From contig NZ_JAINRD010000019.1 in NCBI RefSeq assembly GCF_020400605.1, positions 124,001 to 188,000 on the forward strand: a stretch of DNA of 64,000 nt, read 5' to 3'. Below the pieces are notes generated by a model. That model was not told the origin of the DNA, made no database searches, and saw nothing but the letters and a program-made list of their open reading frames with translations. Source of the DNA: Streptomyces aculeolatus (GTDB taxonomy: Bacteria; Actinomycetota; Actinomycetes; Streptomycetales; Streptomycetaceae). This document shows, piece after piece, positions 32,545 through 42,921 of this stretch (positions within the stretch are counted from its first letter, which is position 1; the number at the start of each line of letters is the position of its first letter). The translations under genes were made by a program, and so were the position numbers.

Positions 32545-33468
32545 ATGGCTCAGCACACCTCCGGCGGCGCGGACGCGAAGTCCGCGCCGCCGCCGCCCGA
32601 GCCGCTCGGGCACCCCGCGGCGGACTCGCACACGCACCTGGACATGCAGGACGGCACGGTCGCCGACGCCGTGGCCGCGGCCGCCCGGGTGGGCGTCACC
32701 ACCCTCATCCAGGTGGGCTGCGACCTGGAGCGCTCCCGCTGGTCCGCGGAGACCGCCGCCGCGCACGACGCCGTGTGGGCGACGGTCGCCCTGCACCCCA
32801 ACGAGGCCCCGCGGCTCGGCGCCGGCCTGGCGGCCGCCCTCGACGAGATCGACGCGCTCGCCGCGCTGCCGCAGGTCGTCGGCGTCGGCGAGACCGGCCT
32901 CGACTACTTCCGGACGGGCCCCGAGGGAATCGCCGCCCAGCAGCACTCGTTCCGCCGCCATGTCGACATGGCAAAACGCCGGCAAAAAGCCCTCGTCATT
33001 CACGATCGGGAGGCGCACGACGACGTGCTGCGCATTCTTGATGAAGAAGGGGCGCCGGAGCGGGTGGTATTCCACTGCTATTCCGGTGACGCGGAGATGG
33101 CCGAAACCTGTGCGGAAAACGGTTACTTCATGTCCTTCGCAGGAAACGTGACCTTCAAGAACGCGGGGCAGTTGCGCGAGGCGGTCGCCGTCGCCCCCGC
33201 GGAGCTGCTGCTCGTCGAGACGGACGCGCCGTTCCTGACGCCGATGCCGTACCGGGGCCGCCCCAACGCCCCGTACCTGATCCCCCTCACGCTGCGCGCC
33301 ATGGCCGACGTGCGCGGCACGGACCCCGACGAGCTGGCCGCGGCGATCGCGGCGAACACCGCGCGCGCGTTCGGCTACGCCCCGGCCGGCGCGCCGGGCG
33401 CCGCCCCCGCAGCCCCGGGCGACTCGCCGCCGGTCGGCCGGGACGCAGGGCATAACCTGAAGCGGTGA
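32545..33468 (+). CDS. tatD: TatD-family metal-dependent deoxyribonuclease
   Basis: 307 residues. TIM-barrel metal ligands: ADSHTHLD (His-x-His, about residues 27-34), VVGVGETGLDY (Glu), LVIHDREAHDD (His), VVFHCYSGD (His) and LLVETDAPFLTP (Asp). TatD enzymes are 3'-5' exonucleases in DNA repair and turnover. The ATG has TAGAGT exactly 7 bp upstream and no clear ribosome site, so translation may be leaderless. The last 30 residues are a Pro/Ala tail. Its end overlaps rsmA by 4 bp. Confidence 0.93.
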   Translation: MAQHTSGGADAKSAPPPPEPLGHPAADSHTHLDMQDGTVADAVAAAARVGVTTLIQVGCDLERSRWSAETAAAHDAVWATVALHPNEAPRLGAGLAAALDEIDALAALPQVVGVGETGLDYFRTGPEGIAAQQHSFRRHVDMAKRRQKALVIHDREAHDDVLRILDEEGAPERVVFHCYSGDAEMAETCAENGYFMSFAGNVTFKNAGQLREAVAVAPAELLLVETDAPFLTPMPYRGRPNAPYLIPLTLRAMADVRGTDPDELAAAIAANTARAFGYAPAGAPGAAPAAPGDSPPVGRDAGHNLKR

Positions 33469-34358
33469 GCGCCACCACCGGCGAGCCGGACCCGCTGCTC
33501 GGCCCCGCGGACGTCCGCGAGCTGGCGGCGGCCCTCGGCGTACGCCCCACCAAGCAGCGCGGCCAGAACTTCGTCATCGACCCCAACACCGTCCGCCGCA
33601 TCGTGCGCGCCGCCGGCGTGCGGCCCGACGACGTCGTCGTCGAGATCGGCCCCGGCCTCGGCTCGCTCACCCTCGCCCTGCTCCAGGCGGCGTCCCACGT
33701 CACGGCCGTCGAGATCGACGACGCCCTCGCCAACGCCCTCCCCGCGACCGTACGGGCCAGGCTGCCGCGGCGCGCGGAGCACTTCGCGCTCCTGCACGCC
33801 GACGCGCTGCGGGTCACCGAGCTGCCGGGCCCGGAGCCGACGGCGCTGGTGGCCAACCTCCCGTACAACGTCGCCGTGCCCGTGCTGCTGCACATACTGG
33901 CCACGTTCCCCGGCATCGAACGCAGCCTGGTCATGGTGCAGGCCGAGGTCGCCGACCGGCTCGCCGCCGCCCCCGGGTCGAAGGTCTACGGGGTGCCGTC
34001 GCTGAAGGCCGCCTGGTACGCGGACGTCAAGCGCGCCGGCGCCATCGGCCGCAACGTCTTCTGGCCCGCGCCGAACGTCGACTCCGGGCTCGTCTCGCTC
34101 ACCCGCCGCGAGCCGCCCGCGACCGGCGCCACCAGGACCGAGGTCTTCGCCGCCGTCGACGCCGCCTTCGCCCAGCGCCGCAAGACGCTGCGCGCGGCGC
34201 TCACCGGCTGGGCCGGCTCGGCACCCGCGGCGGAGGCCGCGCTGCGCGCCGCGGGCGTCTCGCCGCAGGCCCGCGGCGAGGCGCTGACCATCGAGGACTT
34301 CGCGCGGATCGCGGAGTCCCGGCACCGGACCGCCACCACGAGGAGCAGCACGCCGTGA
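33465..34358 (+). CDS. rsmA: 16S rRNA (adenine-1518/1519-N6)-dimethyltransferase (KsgA)
   Basis: 297 residues. KsgA landmarks: RPTKQRGQNFVIDPNTVRRIV, SAM motif VVEIGPGLGSLTLALL, VTAVEIDD, catalytic VANLPYNVAVPVLLHIL (NLPY) and VFWPAPNVDSGLVSLTRR. It dimethylates two adjacent adenines of helix 45 late in 30S assembly; loss gives kasugamycin resistance. Start GTG overlaps tatD and the end overlaps ispE, so the three are coupled. Confidence 0.96.
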   Translation: MSATTGEPDPLLGPADVRELAAALGVRPTKQRGQNFVIDPNTVRRIVRAAGVRPDDVVVEIGPGLGSLTLALLQAASHVTAVEIDDALANALPATVRARLPRRAEHFALLHADALRVTELPGPEPTALVANLPYNVAVPVLLHILATFPGIERSLVMVQAEVADRLAAAPGSKVYGVPSLKAAWYADVKRAGAIGRNVFWPAPNVDSGLVSLTRREPPATGATRTEVFAAVDAAFAQRRKTLRAALTGWAGSAPAAEAALRAAGVSPQARGEALTIEDFARIAESRHRTATTRSSTP

Positions 34359-35305
34359 CACCGGGATCGACCACGCCCCCGTCCGCCGGGGCGCGGAGCG
34401 TCACCGTCCGCGTACCCGCGAAGGTCAACGTGCAGCTCGCCGTCGGCCCGCCGCGCCCGGACGGCTTCCACGACCTCGCGAACGTCTTCCTCGCCGTCGG
34501 CCTCTACGACGAGGTCACCGCCACCGAGGCCGACGACCTGCGCGTCACGGTCTCGGGCCCGGACGCCGCCGCCGTACCCGCGGACGCCACGAACCTCGCC
34601 GCCCGCGCCGCGCAGGCGCTCGCCGCCCGGCACGGGCGGGAGACGAACGTCCACCTGCACATCGCGAAGGACATCCCCGTCGCCGGCGGCATGGCCGGCG
34701 GCAGCGCGGACGGCGCGGGCGCGCTGCTGGCCTGCGACAAGCTGTGGGGCACCGGGACCGGCACCGACGAGTTGCTGCGGATCTGCGCCGAACTCGGCAG
34801 CGACGTGCCGTTCAGCCTGGTCGGCGGGGCGGCGCTGGGGCGCGGGCGGGGCGAGCGGCTGACGCCGCTGTCCGCGAAGGGCCCGCTGCACTGGGTCTTC
34901 GCGGTGGCCGACGGCGGGCTGTCGACGCCGGAGGTCTACGCCGAGTTCGACCGCCTGGCGGCGGGCCGGCCCGTACCGGAGCCGGACCCGTCCCCCGCGG
35001 TGCTGGACGCGCTGGGCTCCGGCGACCCGGCGGCGCTGGCGGCGGCCCTGACGGCCATCGACGGCGGCAACGACCTCCAGCCCGCGGCCCTCTCCCTCCG
35101 CCCGTCCCTGGCCGCGACCCTCGACGCCGGCACCGCGGCGGGCGCCCTGGCGGCCCTGGTCTCGGGGTCGGGCCCGACGTGCGCGTTCCTGACGGCGGAC
35201 GAGCCGGCGGCGGAGGCCGTCGCGGCGGCACTGGAGTCGTCGGGCACCTGCCGCGGCGCCCGGGTGGCCCGGGCCCCGGCGCCGGGGGCGGCCGTGGTGG
35301 GCTGA
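34355..35305 (+). CDS. ispE: 4-diphosphocytidyl-2-C-methyl-D-erythritol kinase
   Basis: 316 residues. GHMP kinase: VRVPAKVNVQLAVGPPRPDGFHDLANVFLAVGLYD at the N-terminus, ATP loop DIPVAGGMAGGSADGAGAL, and AALVSGSGPTCAFL near the C-terminus. It phosphorylates CDP-methylerythritol in the MEP route to isoprenoids, which in Streptomyces feeds cell-wall lipid carriers, quinones and terpenes. GTG start overlaps the rsmA stop by 4 bp. Confidence 0.95.
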   Translation: MTPGSTTPPSAGARSVTVRVPAKVNVQLAVGPPRPDGFHDLANVFLAVGLYDEVTATEADDLRVTVSGPDAAAVPADATNLAARAAQALAARHGRETNVHLHIAKDIPVAGGMAGGSADGAGALLACDKLWGTGTGTDELLRICAELGSDVPFSLVGGAALGRGRGERLTPLSAKGPLHWVFAVADGGLSTPEVYAEFDRLAAGRPVPEPDPSPAVLDALGSGDPAALAAALTAIDGGNDLQPAALSLRPSLAATLDAGTAAGALAALVSGSGPTCAFLTADEPAAEAVAAALESSGTCRGARVARAPAPGAAVVG

Positions 35306-35408
35306 CGCCCGGGAAAGGCCGCGGGCACCGGTTCGCGGTCTGCGAACTACGCTGGGAGGCCGTCCGCCGAGGAACCCGACCCGACCCCGCGAGGAGCACC
35401 GCACCGTC

Positions 35409-37262
35409 ATGGCCGCCGCCAACCTGGTCAACCTGGAAGCCGTCGACAAGGTCTACGGCACCCGCGCCCTCCTCGACGGCATCTCCCTCGGCGTCGCCGA
35501 AGGCGACCGCATCGGCGTCGTCGGCCGCAACGGCGACGGCAAGACCACCCTCGTCCGCCTCCTCGCCAAGCTCGAGGAGCCCGACGCCGGCCGCGTCACC
35601 CACACCGGCGGCCTCACCCTCGGCGTCCTCACCCAGGGCGACACCCTCGACCCCGCCGCCACCGTCCGGCACGAGGTCGTCGGCGACATGGCCGACCACG
35701 AGTGGGCCGGCGACGCCCGCGTCCGCGACGTGCTCACCGGCCTCTTCGGCGACCTCGACCTGCCCGGGTTCGAGCAGGGCCTCGACACCGTCATCGGCCC
35801 GCTCTCCGGCGGCGAACGCCGCCGCATCGCGCTGGCCAAGCTGCTCATCGGCACCCCCGGCCTCATCGTCCTGGACGAGCCGACCAACCACCTCGACGTC
35901 GAGGGCATCGCCTGGCTCGCCGAGCACCTGCGCACCCGCCGGGCCGCGCTCGTCGTCGTCACCCACGACCGCTGGTTCCTCGACCAGGTGTGCACCCGCA
36001 TGTGGGACGTCCAGCGCGGCGCCGTCCACGAGTACGACGGCGGCTACTCCGACTACGTCTTCGCCCGGGCCGAGCGCGCCCGCATCGCCGCCACCGAGGA
36101 GGCCAAGCGGCAGAACCTGGTGCGCAAGGAGCTGGCCTGGCTGCGCCGCGGCGCCCCGGCCCGTACCAGCAAGCCCCGCTTCCGCATCGAGGCCGCCAAC
36201 GCGCTCATCGCCGACGTGCCCCCTCCCCGCGACTCCGCGGAGCTGATGAAGTTCGCCAACTCCCGCCTCGGCAAGACGGTCTTCGACCTGGAGGACGTCA
36301 CCGTACGGGCCGGCGGCGGCGCCGACGGCAGGGTGCTGCTCAAGGGGCTGACCTGGCAGCTCGGCCCCGGCGACCGCGTCGGGCTCCTCGGCGTCAACGG
36401 CGCGGGCAAGACGTCCCTGCTGCGTACGCTCGCGGACGCCGCCCGCTCCGGCGGCGAGCGGCAGCCGGCCGCCGGGCGGATCGTCGCGGGCCGGACGGTG
36501 CGGCTCGCGTACCTCTCGCAGGAGGTCACGGAGCTGGATCCGCAGTGGCGGCTGCTGGAGTCGGTCGAGCGGGTACGGCAGCGGGTGGACCTCGGCAAGG
36601 GGCGGGAGATGACCGCCTCGCAGCTGTGCGAGCAGTTCGGCTTCGGGCGCGAGAAGCAGTGGACGCCGGTGGGCGACCTGTCCGGCGGCGAGCGGCGGCG
36701 GCTGCAGTTGCTGCGGCTGCTGATGGACGAGCCGAACGTGCTGTTCCTCGACGAGCCGACCAACGACCTGGACATCGAGACCCTCACCCAGCTCGAAGAC
36801 CTGCTGGACGGCTGGCCGGGGACGCTGGTGGTCATCAGCCACGACCGGTACTTCATCGAGCGGACGACGGACACGGTGCACGCGCTGCTGGGCGACGGGG
36901 CGCTGCGGATGCTGCCGGGCGGGATCGAGGAGTACCTGAACCGGCGGGCCCGTATCCGCGAGGCGCAGGCGCAGGCGCAGCCGCAGTCGGCGGGACAGGC
37001 CGGGACACCGCAGGCCGCGGCCCCGGCGGCCGGGCTGTCCGCGGCGGACGCGCGGGCGGCGAAGAAGGAGCTGCAGCGCATCGAGCGGCAGTTGGACCGG
37101 ATCGGCGGCAAGGAGGGCGAGCTGCACGCCGCGATCGCCGAGCACGCGACGGACTTCGCGCGGGTGGCGGAGCTGGACGGGCAGCTGCGTGCGCTCGCGG
37201 CCGAGCGCGAGGAGCTGGAGCTGCGCTGGCTGGAGTTGGCGGAGGCGGCGGAGGCGGGCTGA
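35409..37262 (+). CDS. ABC-F protein, Uup type
   Basis: 617 residues with two ATPase cassettes and no membrane domain. Cassette 1: Walker A GRNGDGKTT (about 39-47), signature LSGGERRRIALA, Walker B LIVLDEPTNHLD. Cassette 2: GVNGAGKTS, LSGGERRRLQLL, VLFLDEPTNDLD. The C-terminal 100 residues are a coiled coil (KKELQRIERQLDRIGGKEGELHAAIAEH), characteristic of Uup. ABC-F proteins act on ribosomes or branched DNA; some give antibiotic resistance. GAGGAG lies 12 bp before the ATG, slightly far. Confidence 0.93.
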   Translation: MAAANLVNLEAVDKVYGTRALLDGISLGVAEGDRIGVVGRNGDGKTTLVRLLAKLEEPDAGRVTHTGGLTLGVLTQGDTLDPAATVRHEVVGDMADHEWAGDARVRDVLTGLFGDLDLPGFEQGLDTVIGPLSGGERRRIALAKLLIGTPGLIVLDEPTNHLDVEGIAWLAEHLRTRRAALVVVTHDRWFLDQVCTRMWDVQRGAVHEYDGGYSDYVFARAERARIAATEEAKRQNLVRKELAWLRRGAPARTSKPRFRIEAANALIADVPPPRDSAELMKFANSRLGKTVFDLEDVTVRAGGGADGRVLLKGLTWQLGPGDRVGLLGVNGAGKTSLLRTLADAARSGGERQPAAGRIVAGRTVRLAYLSQEVTELDPQWRLLESVERVRQRVDLGKGREMTASQLCEQFGFGREKQWTPVGDLSGGERRRLQLLRLLMDEPNVLFLDEPTNDLDIETLTQLEDLLDGWPGTLVVISHDRYFIERTTDTVHALLGDGALRMLPGGIEEYLNRRARIREAQAQAQPQSAGQAGTPQAAAPAAGLSAADARAAKKELQRIERQLDRIGGKEGELHAAIAEHATDFARVAELDGQLRALAAEREELELRWLELAEAAEAG

Positions 37263-37408
37263 GCCCGCGCGGGGGCGGATGGTCGGTGAGGTCGCGCACC
37301 GCCGGTCCCCGGGTTGTCCACAGGCCGAAGGCAGCCGTCACGTGCGAGTGGTAGAAATGAGCCACGCGACCGCAGCTCGTACGCACATCCATCCGGGGGG
37401 ACAGGGAC

Positions 37409-39157
37409 ATGTCGCAGCCGCCACCGCCGCCGGGGCCGCCGTCCGGTGGCTTCGGGCCGCCGCCGGCCGAGGACCCGCAGCAGCCCGCCGGCCCCGGGTA
37501 CGGATATCCGCAGACCCCGCCGCCCGCGCCCGGCGGCGGCTTCGGCGCGCCGCCGGAGCCGCAACAGCCCGCGCAGCAGCCCCAGTACGGCTATCCGCCG
37601 GCGCAGCCGCCGCAGACCCCGGCTCCTGCCCCGCAGCCGTACGGCCCGCCTGTGCAGCAGTCGCAGGAGCAGCACCACAGCTTTCCGCAGCCGGCCCCGG
37701 CGCACTCCGGCGGTTATCCCCAGGCGCAGGTCCCGGGCCTGCCCTCCGCGCCCGCGGCGCAGAAGCTCGTGCCCGTCTGGGCGGTCATCTCGGCGGTGCT
37801 GGCGATCCTCGTGGTCGCCGGCGGTACGGGCTGGTTCCTCACCCGCGACGACGGCGACACGCAGGCCGGCGGCGGCGGCGGCGGTGGCGGCGGGGCCAAG
37901 AAGGCCGTCAGCGAGAGCAAGCCCGCCAGCCCCGAGGGCGAGTTGCTCTTCGGCGTCGAGTACCCGCAGGTCGAAGAGGGCGCGACGTGGCCCGCGTCGG
38001 GCCAGTGGGCGACCGAGAAGATCTACGCCAAGGGCGAGCTGAACGCTGTGAAGGGCTACGACACCCAGACCGGCAAGGAGAAGTGGGAGCTGCCCACCGA
38101 GGGCCTCGTCTGCGGCGCCTCGCGGGCGGTCACCGACGACGGCAAGGCCGCCATGCTGGTGCAGGACGGCGAGGTCACCGACCCCGACGACTCGTACGCG
38201 CCGTGCTCGGAAGTCGTGCTCTTCGACGTCAACAGCGGCGAGGAGCTGTGGCGGCAGCATGTGGCGAGCGCCGACGAGAACGTGAAGTTCGACCACGTGA
38301 CCATCGCCGGTGACACCGTCATCGCCTCCGGCCTCTCCGGCTCCGCGGCGTTCCCCCTCGCCGGCGGCGACCCGGTCTGGCAGACCAAGCCGACCACCGA
38401 GTGCAAGGACCACGACTACGCCAGCGACGGGGAGAACCTGCTGGGCCTGGTCTTCTGCGGCTCGCTCGACGAGGACATGAAGGTCCAGAAGGTCGACCCG
38501 GCCAGCGGCGGCATCTACTGGTCGTACGACGTGCCGGACGGGGTGCAGAGCGTGCAGGTGCTCTCGGTCGAGCCGCCGGTGATCACGATCGGCGCGGGCA
38601 AGACCACCGAGACGGACATCTTCGCCCTCGACGAGGGCAAGCTGCGCTCGAAGATCTCGCTGGGCACGGAGTCGGAGGGCCCGCGCTACAAGCCAGGTTG
38701 CGACTACTCCGGCGGCGCCGAGTCCTGCACGACGGTGGCGGTCGACGGCGACACGATGTACCTGCCGTCGCGCGCCCACCAGGGCAAGAGCGACTACGGC
38801 GACACGAACGAGATCGTCGCCTTCGACCTCGACTCGGGCAAGCCGACGAAGAAGTACGACGCCGGCGAGAAGCGGACGATGGTGCCGCTGCGGGTGGAGG
38901 ACGGCAAGGTCATCGCGTACCGCAGGGGGACGTACGACACGGGGGGCGAGATCCTCTCCATCGACCCCCGCTCCGCCAAGGAGGAGATCTGGCTGGAGCT
39001 GCCGAACGACACGGCGGAGGCCGAGTCGACGCTGACCTACAGCGACAGCGTGCCGTACATATTCGAGCACGGCCGGTTCTATCTGGCGCAGGACATCATC
39101 AGCGACCGCGACGACGTGGAGTACTTCGCGCTCGCGTTCGGCAGCAAGGCCGAGTGA
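37409..39157 (+). CDS. Membrane-anchored PQQ-like beta-propeller protein
   Basis: 582 residues. A Pro/Gln/Gly/Tyr-rich cytoplasmic N-terminus of about 120 residues, one helix (VPVWAVISAVLAILVVAGGTGWFLT), a run of nine glycines, then an extracellular propeller with PQQ-like repeats (VKGYDTQTGKEKWELP, VVLFDVNSGEELWRQHV, VQKVDPASGGIYWSYDV, IVAFDLDSGKPTKKYDA, ILSIDPRSAKEEIWLEL). This architecture is frequent in Streptomyces; the role is unknown, possibly a wall or envelope scaffold. GGGGGGACAGGGAC precedes the ATG. Confidence 0.88.
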   Translation: MSQPPPPPGPPSGGFGPPPAEDPQQPAGPGYGYPQTPPPAPGGGFGAPPEPQQPAQQPQYGYPPAQPPQTPAPAPQPYGPPVQQSQEQHHSFPQPAPAHSGGYPQAQVPGLPSAPAAQKLVPVWAVISAVLAILVVAGGTGWFLTRDDGDTQAGGGGGGGGGAKKAVSESKPASPEGELLFGVEYPQVEEGATWPASGQWATEKIYAKGELNAVKGYDTQTGKEKWELPTEGLVCGASRAVTDDGKAAMLVQDGEVTDPDDSYAPCSEVVLFDVNSGEELWRQHVASADENVKFDHVTIAGDTVIASGLSGSAAFPLAGGDPVWQTKPTTECKDHDYASDGENLLGLVFCGSLDEDMKVQKVDPASGGIYWSYDVPDGVQSVQVLSVEPPVITIGAGKTTETDIFALDEGKLRSKISLGTESEGPRYKPGCDYSGGAESCTTVAVDGDTMYLPSRAHQGKSDYGDTNEIVAFDLDSGKPTKKYDAGEKRTMVPLRVEDGKVIAYRRGTYDTGGEILSIDPRSAKEEIWLELPNDTAEAESTLTYSDSVPYIFEHGRFYLAQDIISDRDDVEYFALAFGSKAE

Positions 39158-39164
39158 CGGCGGC

Positions 39165-39194
39165 CCGCCCGGCGCCGGAAGAGGCGCCGGGCGG
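39165..39194. terminator. Bidirectional terminator hairpin
   Basis: CCGCCCGGCGCC (39165-39176) pairs perfectly with 39183-39194 around the loop GGAAGA, between the converging PQQ-like gene and galK. It starts 7 bp after the PQQ-like stop. Confidence 0.8.
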
Positions 39195-39264
39195 TACCGG
39201 ACAGGACGTCTGAGCGATCCTGCACGGGCGGGCCGGGCCTGCAACGGGGACCGCCCTCGCAGCC

Positions 39265-40496
<1,232 letters not shown>

Positions 40497-40500
<4 letters not shown>

Positions 40501-41570
40501 CTGTCCCCTCCGCCTTCCCCCGCGCCCGCGACCCGCCGTGCGAAGTCCCAGGCGTCCGACACGATCCCCGCCAGTTCCGTGCGCGACGGCCGCCAGCCCA
40601 GCTGCTCCTTCGCCGCCTCCGCCGACGCCACCAGCACGGCCGGATCCCCGGCCCGCCGCGGCGCGACCACCTCGGGCACGGGGTGCCCGGTCACCCGGCG
40701 GACCGTCTCGACGACCTCGCGCACCGAGAACCCGGCGCCGTTGCCCAGGTTGCAGATGCGGTGCTCGCCGGGGCGTACGGCGTCGAGCGCGAGGAGATGC
40801 GCCTCGGCGAGGTCCGCGACGTGGATGTAGTCGCGGATGCAGGTGCCGTCCGGGGTCGGGTAGTCGTCGCCGAAGACGGAGATCGATTCGCGCCGCCCGA
40901 GGGCCACTTGGAGCACCAGCGGGATGAGGTGCGACTCGGGGTCGTGCCGTTCGCCGTACGGGCCGCCGCCGTGCTCCGGCAGGTACGCGCCGGCGACGTT
41001 GAAGTAGCGCAGCGACGCGGCGGCCAGCCCGTGGGCATGGCACTCCGCGCCGATCATCTGGTCGACGGCGAGCTTGGAGGCGCCGTACGGGTTCGTCGGC
41101 GCGGTGACGGCGTCCTCGGTGATCGGCACGGACTCCGGCTCGCCGTAGGTGGCGGCGGTGGAGGAGAACACCAGCCGCCGCACGCCCGCGTCGCGCATCG
41201 CGGCGAGCAGCTCCAGCGTGCCGCCGACGTTGTTGCGCCAGTACTTCTCGGGGTGCGTGACGGACTCGCCGACCTGCGAGAAGGCGGCGAAGTGCAGCAC
41301 GCCGTCGTACGAGGAGTCCAGCCACTTCGCGGCGTGCTGGATCCGGTCCTCGACGAACTCGGCGCCCTCCGGCACCCCCGCGCGGAACCCGGTCGACAGG
41401 TCGTCGACGACCGTCACCGCGTGCCCGGCGGCCAGCAGGTGCGCCGCGACGACGCTCCCCACGTACCCGGCCCCACCGGTCACCAGGTACTTCCGGCCGC
41501 CCCCGGCGCGCCCGCCGCCGACCCCGCTGTCCCCGGCGCTCCCGGCGCCTCCGGCCACGTCATGACTCAC
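40497..41570 (-). CDS. galE: UDP-glucose 4-epimerase
   Basis: 357 residues. Extended SDR: YLVTGGAGYVGSVVAAHLLAAGH (NAD motif GxxGxxG, about 28-50), VLHFAAFSQVGESVTHPEKYWRNNVGGT, FSSTAATYGEP, catalytic Tyr/Lys in NPYGASKLAVDQ and RYFNVAGAYLPEHGG. It interconverts UDP-glucose and UDP-galactose. The first 26 residues are Gly/Ala/Ser-rich. GTG 41570 overlaps the galT stop (GTGA). Confidence 0.95.
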
Positions 41571-42655
41571 GCGCTCGCTACCTCTCGCAGTCGTTCCGCC
41601 GCCCGTTCCGGCGGCACATCGGTGACAAAGGCGTCCATCGCGGACTCCGACCCCGCAAGATACTTCAGCTTGCCCGGGCTCCGCCGGATCGTGAACAGTT
41701 CGAGGTGCAGAGCGTAGTCAGCGCGCCCGGCCGCCCGCACCGGCGCCTGGTGCCACGCCGAGATGTACGGCGTCGGGGGCTCGCCGGGGCCGAAGATCCG
41801 GTCGAATCTGCGCAGGAGTTCGAGGTAGAGCCCGGGGAACTCGGCGCGCGCCTCGTCGCCCAGCGCCGGCAGGTCGGGCACGCGGCGGCGCGGGTAGAGG
41901 TGGACCTCGTACGGCCAGTGCGCCGCGTACGGCACGAACGCCACCCAGTGCTCCCCCGCCAGCACCACCCGCGTCCCCGCCGAGGTCTCGGCGGCGACGA
42001 CGTCGTCGAAGAGGTTCCCGCCCGTCTTCGCCCGGTGCTGCTCGACGCACCGCATCATCTGCGCCGTGCGCGGGGTGGCGTACGGGTACGCGTAGATCTG
42101 CCCGTGCGGGTGGCCGAGGGTGACGCCGATCTCCTCGCCGCGGTTCTCGAAGCAGAAGACCTGTTCGACGCCGGGGAGTTCGCCCAGCTCCAGGGAGCGG
42201 TCGGTCCAGGCGTCGAGCACGAGCGCGGCCTGGCCGGGGGAGAGGTCCGCGAACGAGGCGTCGTGGTCGGAGGTGAAGCAGACGACCTCGCAGCGGCCCG
42301 CGCCCGGGGCGCTGACGAACGGCGGCTCGCCGGTCACCGGCCCCGGACCGCCGGTCAGCGAGGGGAAGCGGTTCTCGAAGACGGCGACCTCGTAGTCGTC
42401 GGCGGGGATCTCGCTCAGCCGCCCGCCCCGGGAGGGGCACAGGGGGCACTCGTCGGCGGGCGGGTGGTACGTACGGCCCTGCCGGTGCGAGGCGATGACC
42501 ACCCACTCCCCGCGCAGCGGGTCGAAGCGCGCCTCCGACGCGGTGCGCGTCGGCTCCAGGGGGCGGCGGTCGACAGCGTCCCTGACGGCGTCGTCACGCG
42601 CGTCGAAGTAGATCAGCTCGCGCCCGTCCGCGAGCCGGGTGTGCGTCTTCTTCAC
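41567..42655 (-). CDS. galT: Galactose-1-phosphate uridylyltransferase
   Basis: 362 residues. HIT-like fold with zinc knuckle ECPLCPSR, GVTLGHPHGQIYAYPYATPR containing the His-Pro-His nucleophile motif, and HLELFTIRRSPGKLKYLAGSE near the end. It exchanges UMP between UDP-glucose and galactose-1-phosphate. GTG 42655 is chosen: AGGAAGAGG lies 5 bp upstream and upstream residues are not family-like. First gene of galTEK; the promoter faces the symporter across a 266-bp gap with direct repeats. Confidence 0.95.
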   Translation of the reverse strand: MKKTHTRLADGRELIYFDARDDAVRDAVDRRPLEPTRTASEARFDPLRGEWVVIASHRQGRTYHPPADECPLCPSRGGRLSEIPADDYEVAVFENRFPSLTGGPGPVTGEPPFVSAPGAGRCEVVCFTSDHDASFADLSPGQAALVLDAWTDRSLELGELPGVEQVFCFENRGEEIGVTLGHPHGQIYAYPYATPRTAQMMRCVEQHRAKTGGNLFDDVVAAETSAGTRVVLAGEHWVAFVPYAAHWPYEVHLYPRRRVPDLPALGDEARAEFPGLYLELLRRFDRIFGPGEPPTPYISAWHQAPVRAAGRADYALHLELFTIRRSPGKLKYLAGSESAMDAFVTDVPPERAAERLREVASA

Positions 42656-42719
42656 TGGCGCCTCTTCCTGGGCCCTGGCCGCCTGCCCTGCCCGCCGGTC
42701 GTCATCGGTCCGGATCCCC

Positions 42720-42759
42720 AACACAATCGAACACAATGAACCACAAGCCAACAGGCGAG
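42720..42759. repeat. Decameric direct repeats in the galT/symporter promoter gap
   Basis: Four 10-bp units in phase: AACACAATCG (42720), AACACAATGA (42730), ACCACAAGCC (42740) and AACAGGCGAG (42750). They lie 65 bp upstream of galT, are AC-rich unlike their surroundings and sit on one face of the helix. Helically phased repeats are typical of DeoR-type and similar sugar operators, and the Streptomyces galP1 promoter is known to have a complex repeat operator. Confidence 0.6.
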
Positions 42760-42821
42760 TCAACGCCGGAGCGTCGCTTACCCCAAATTATCCCTTATCA
42801 GACATTCTGGGTGCGAGATCC

Positions 42822-42847
42822 AACAGACAAGCAAACAGTCCCAACAG
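42822..42847. repeat. Second AACAG repeat cluster near the symporter start
   Basis: AACAG occurs at 42822, 42834 and 42843 (spacings 12 and 9), about 80 bp before the symporter ATG. It resembles the core of the first array and could be the symporter-side operator. The stretch from 42783 is also AT-rich (CAAATTATCCCTTATCA), as promoters are. Confidence 0.45.
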
Positions 42848-42921
42848 AAGCTTTCGGAATCCAACGCCACCCGTCTGGCTTCGTCTTCTGAACGCACCAC
42901 GCACGGAAGCGGACCTGAAGC

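Noticed and set aside
42656..42921. CRISPR-like array in the gal gap
   Set aside because: The units are 10 bp with no unique spacers; this fits operator repeats, and no cas gene is present.
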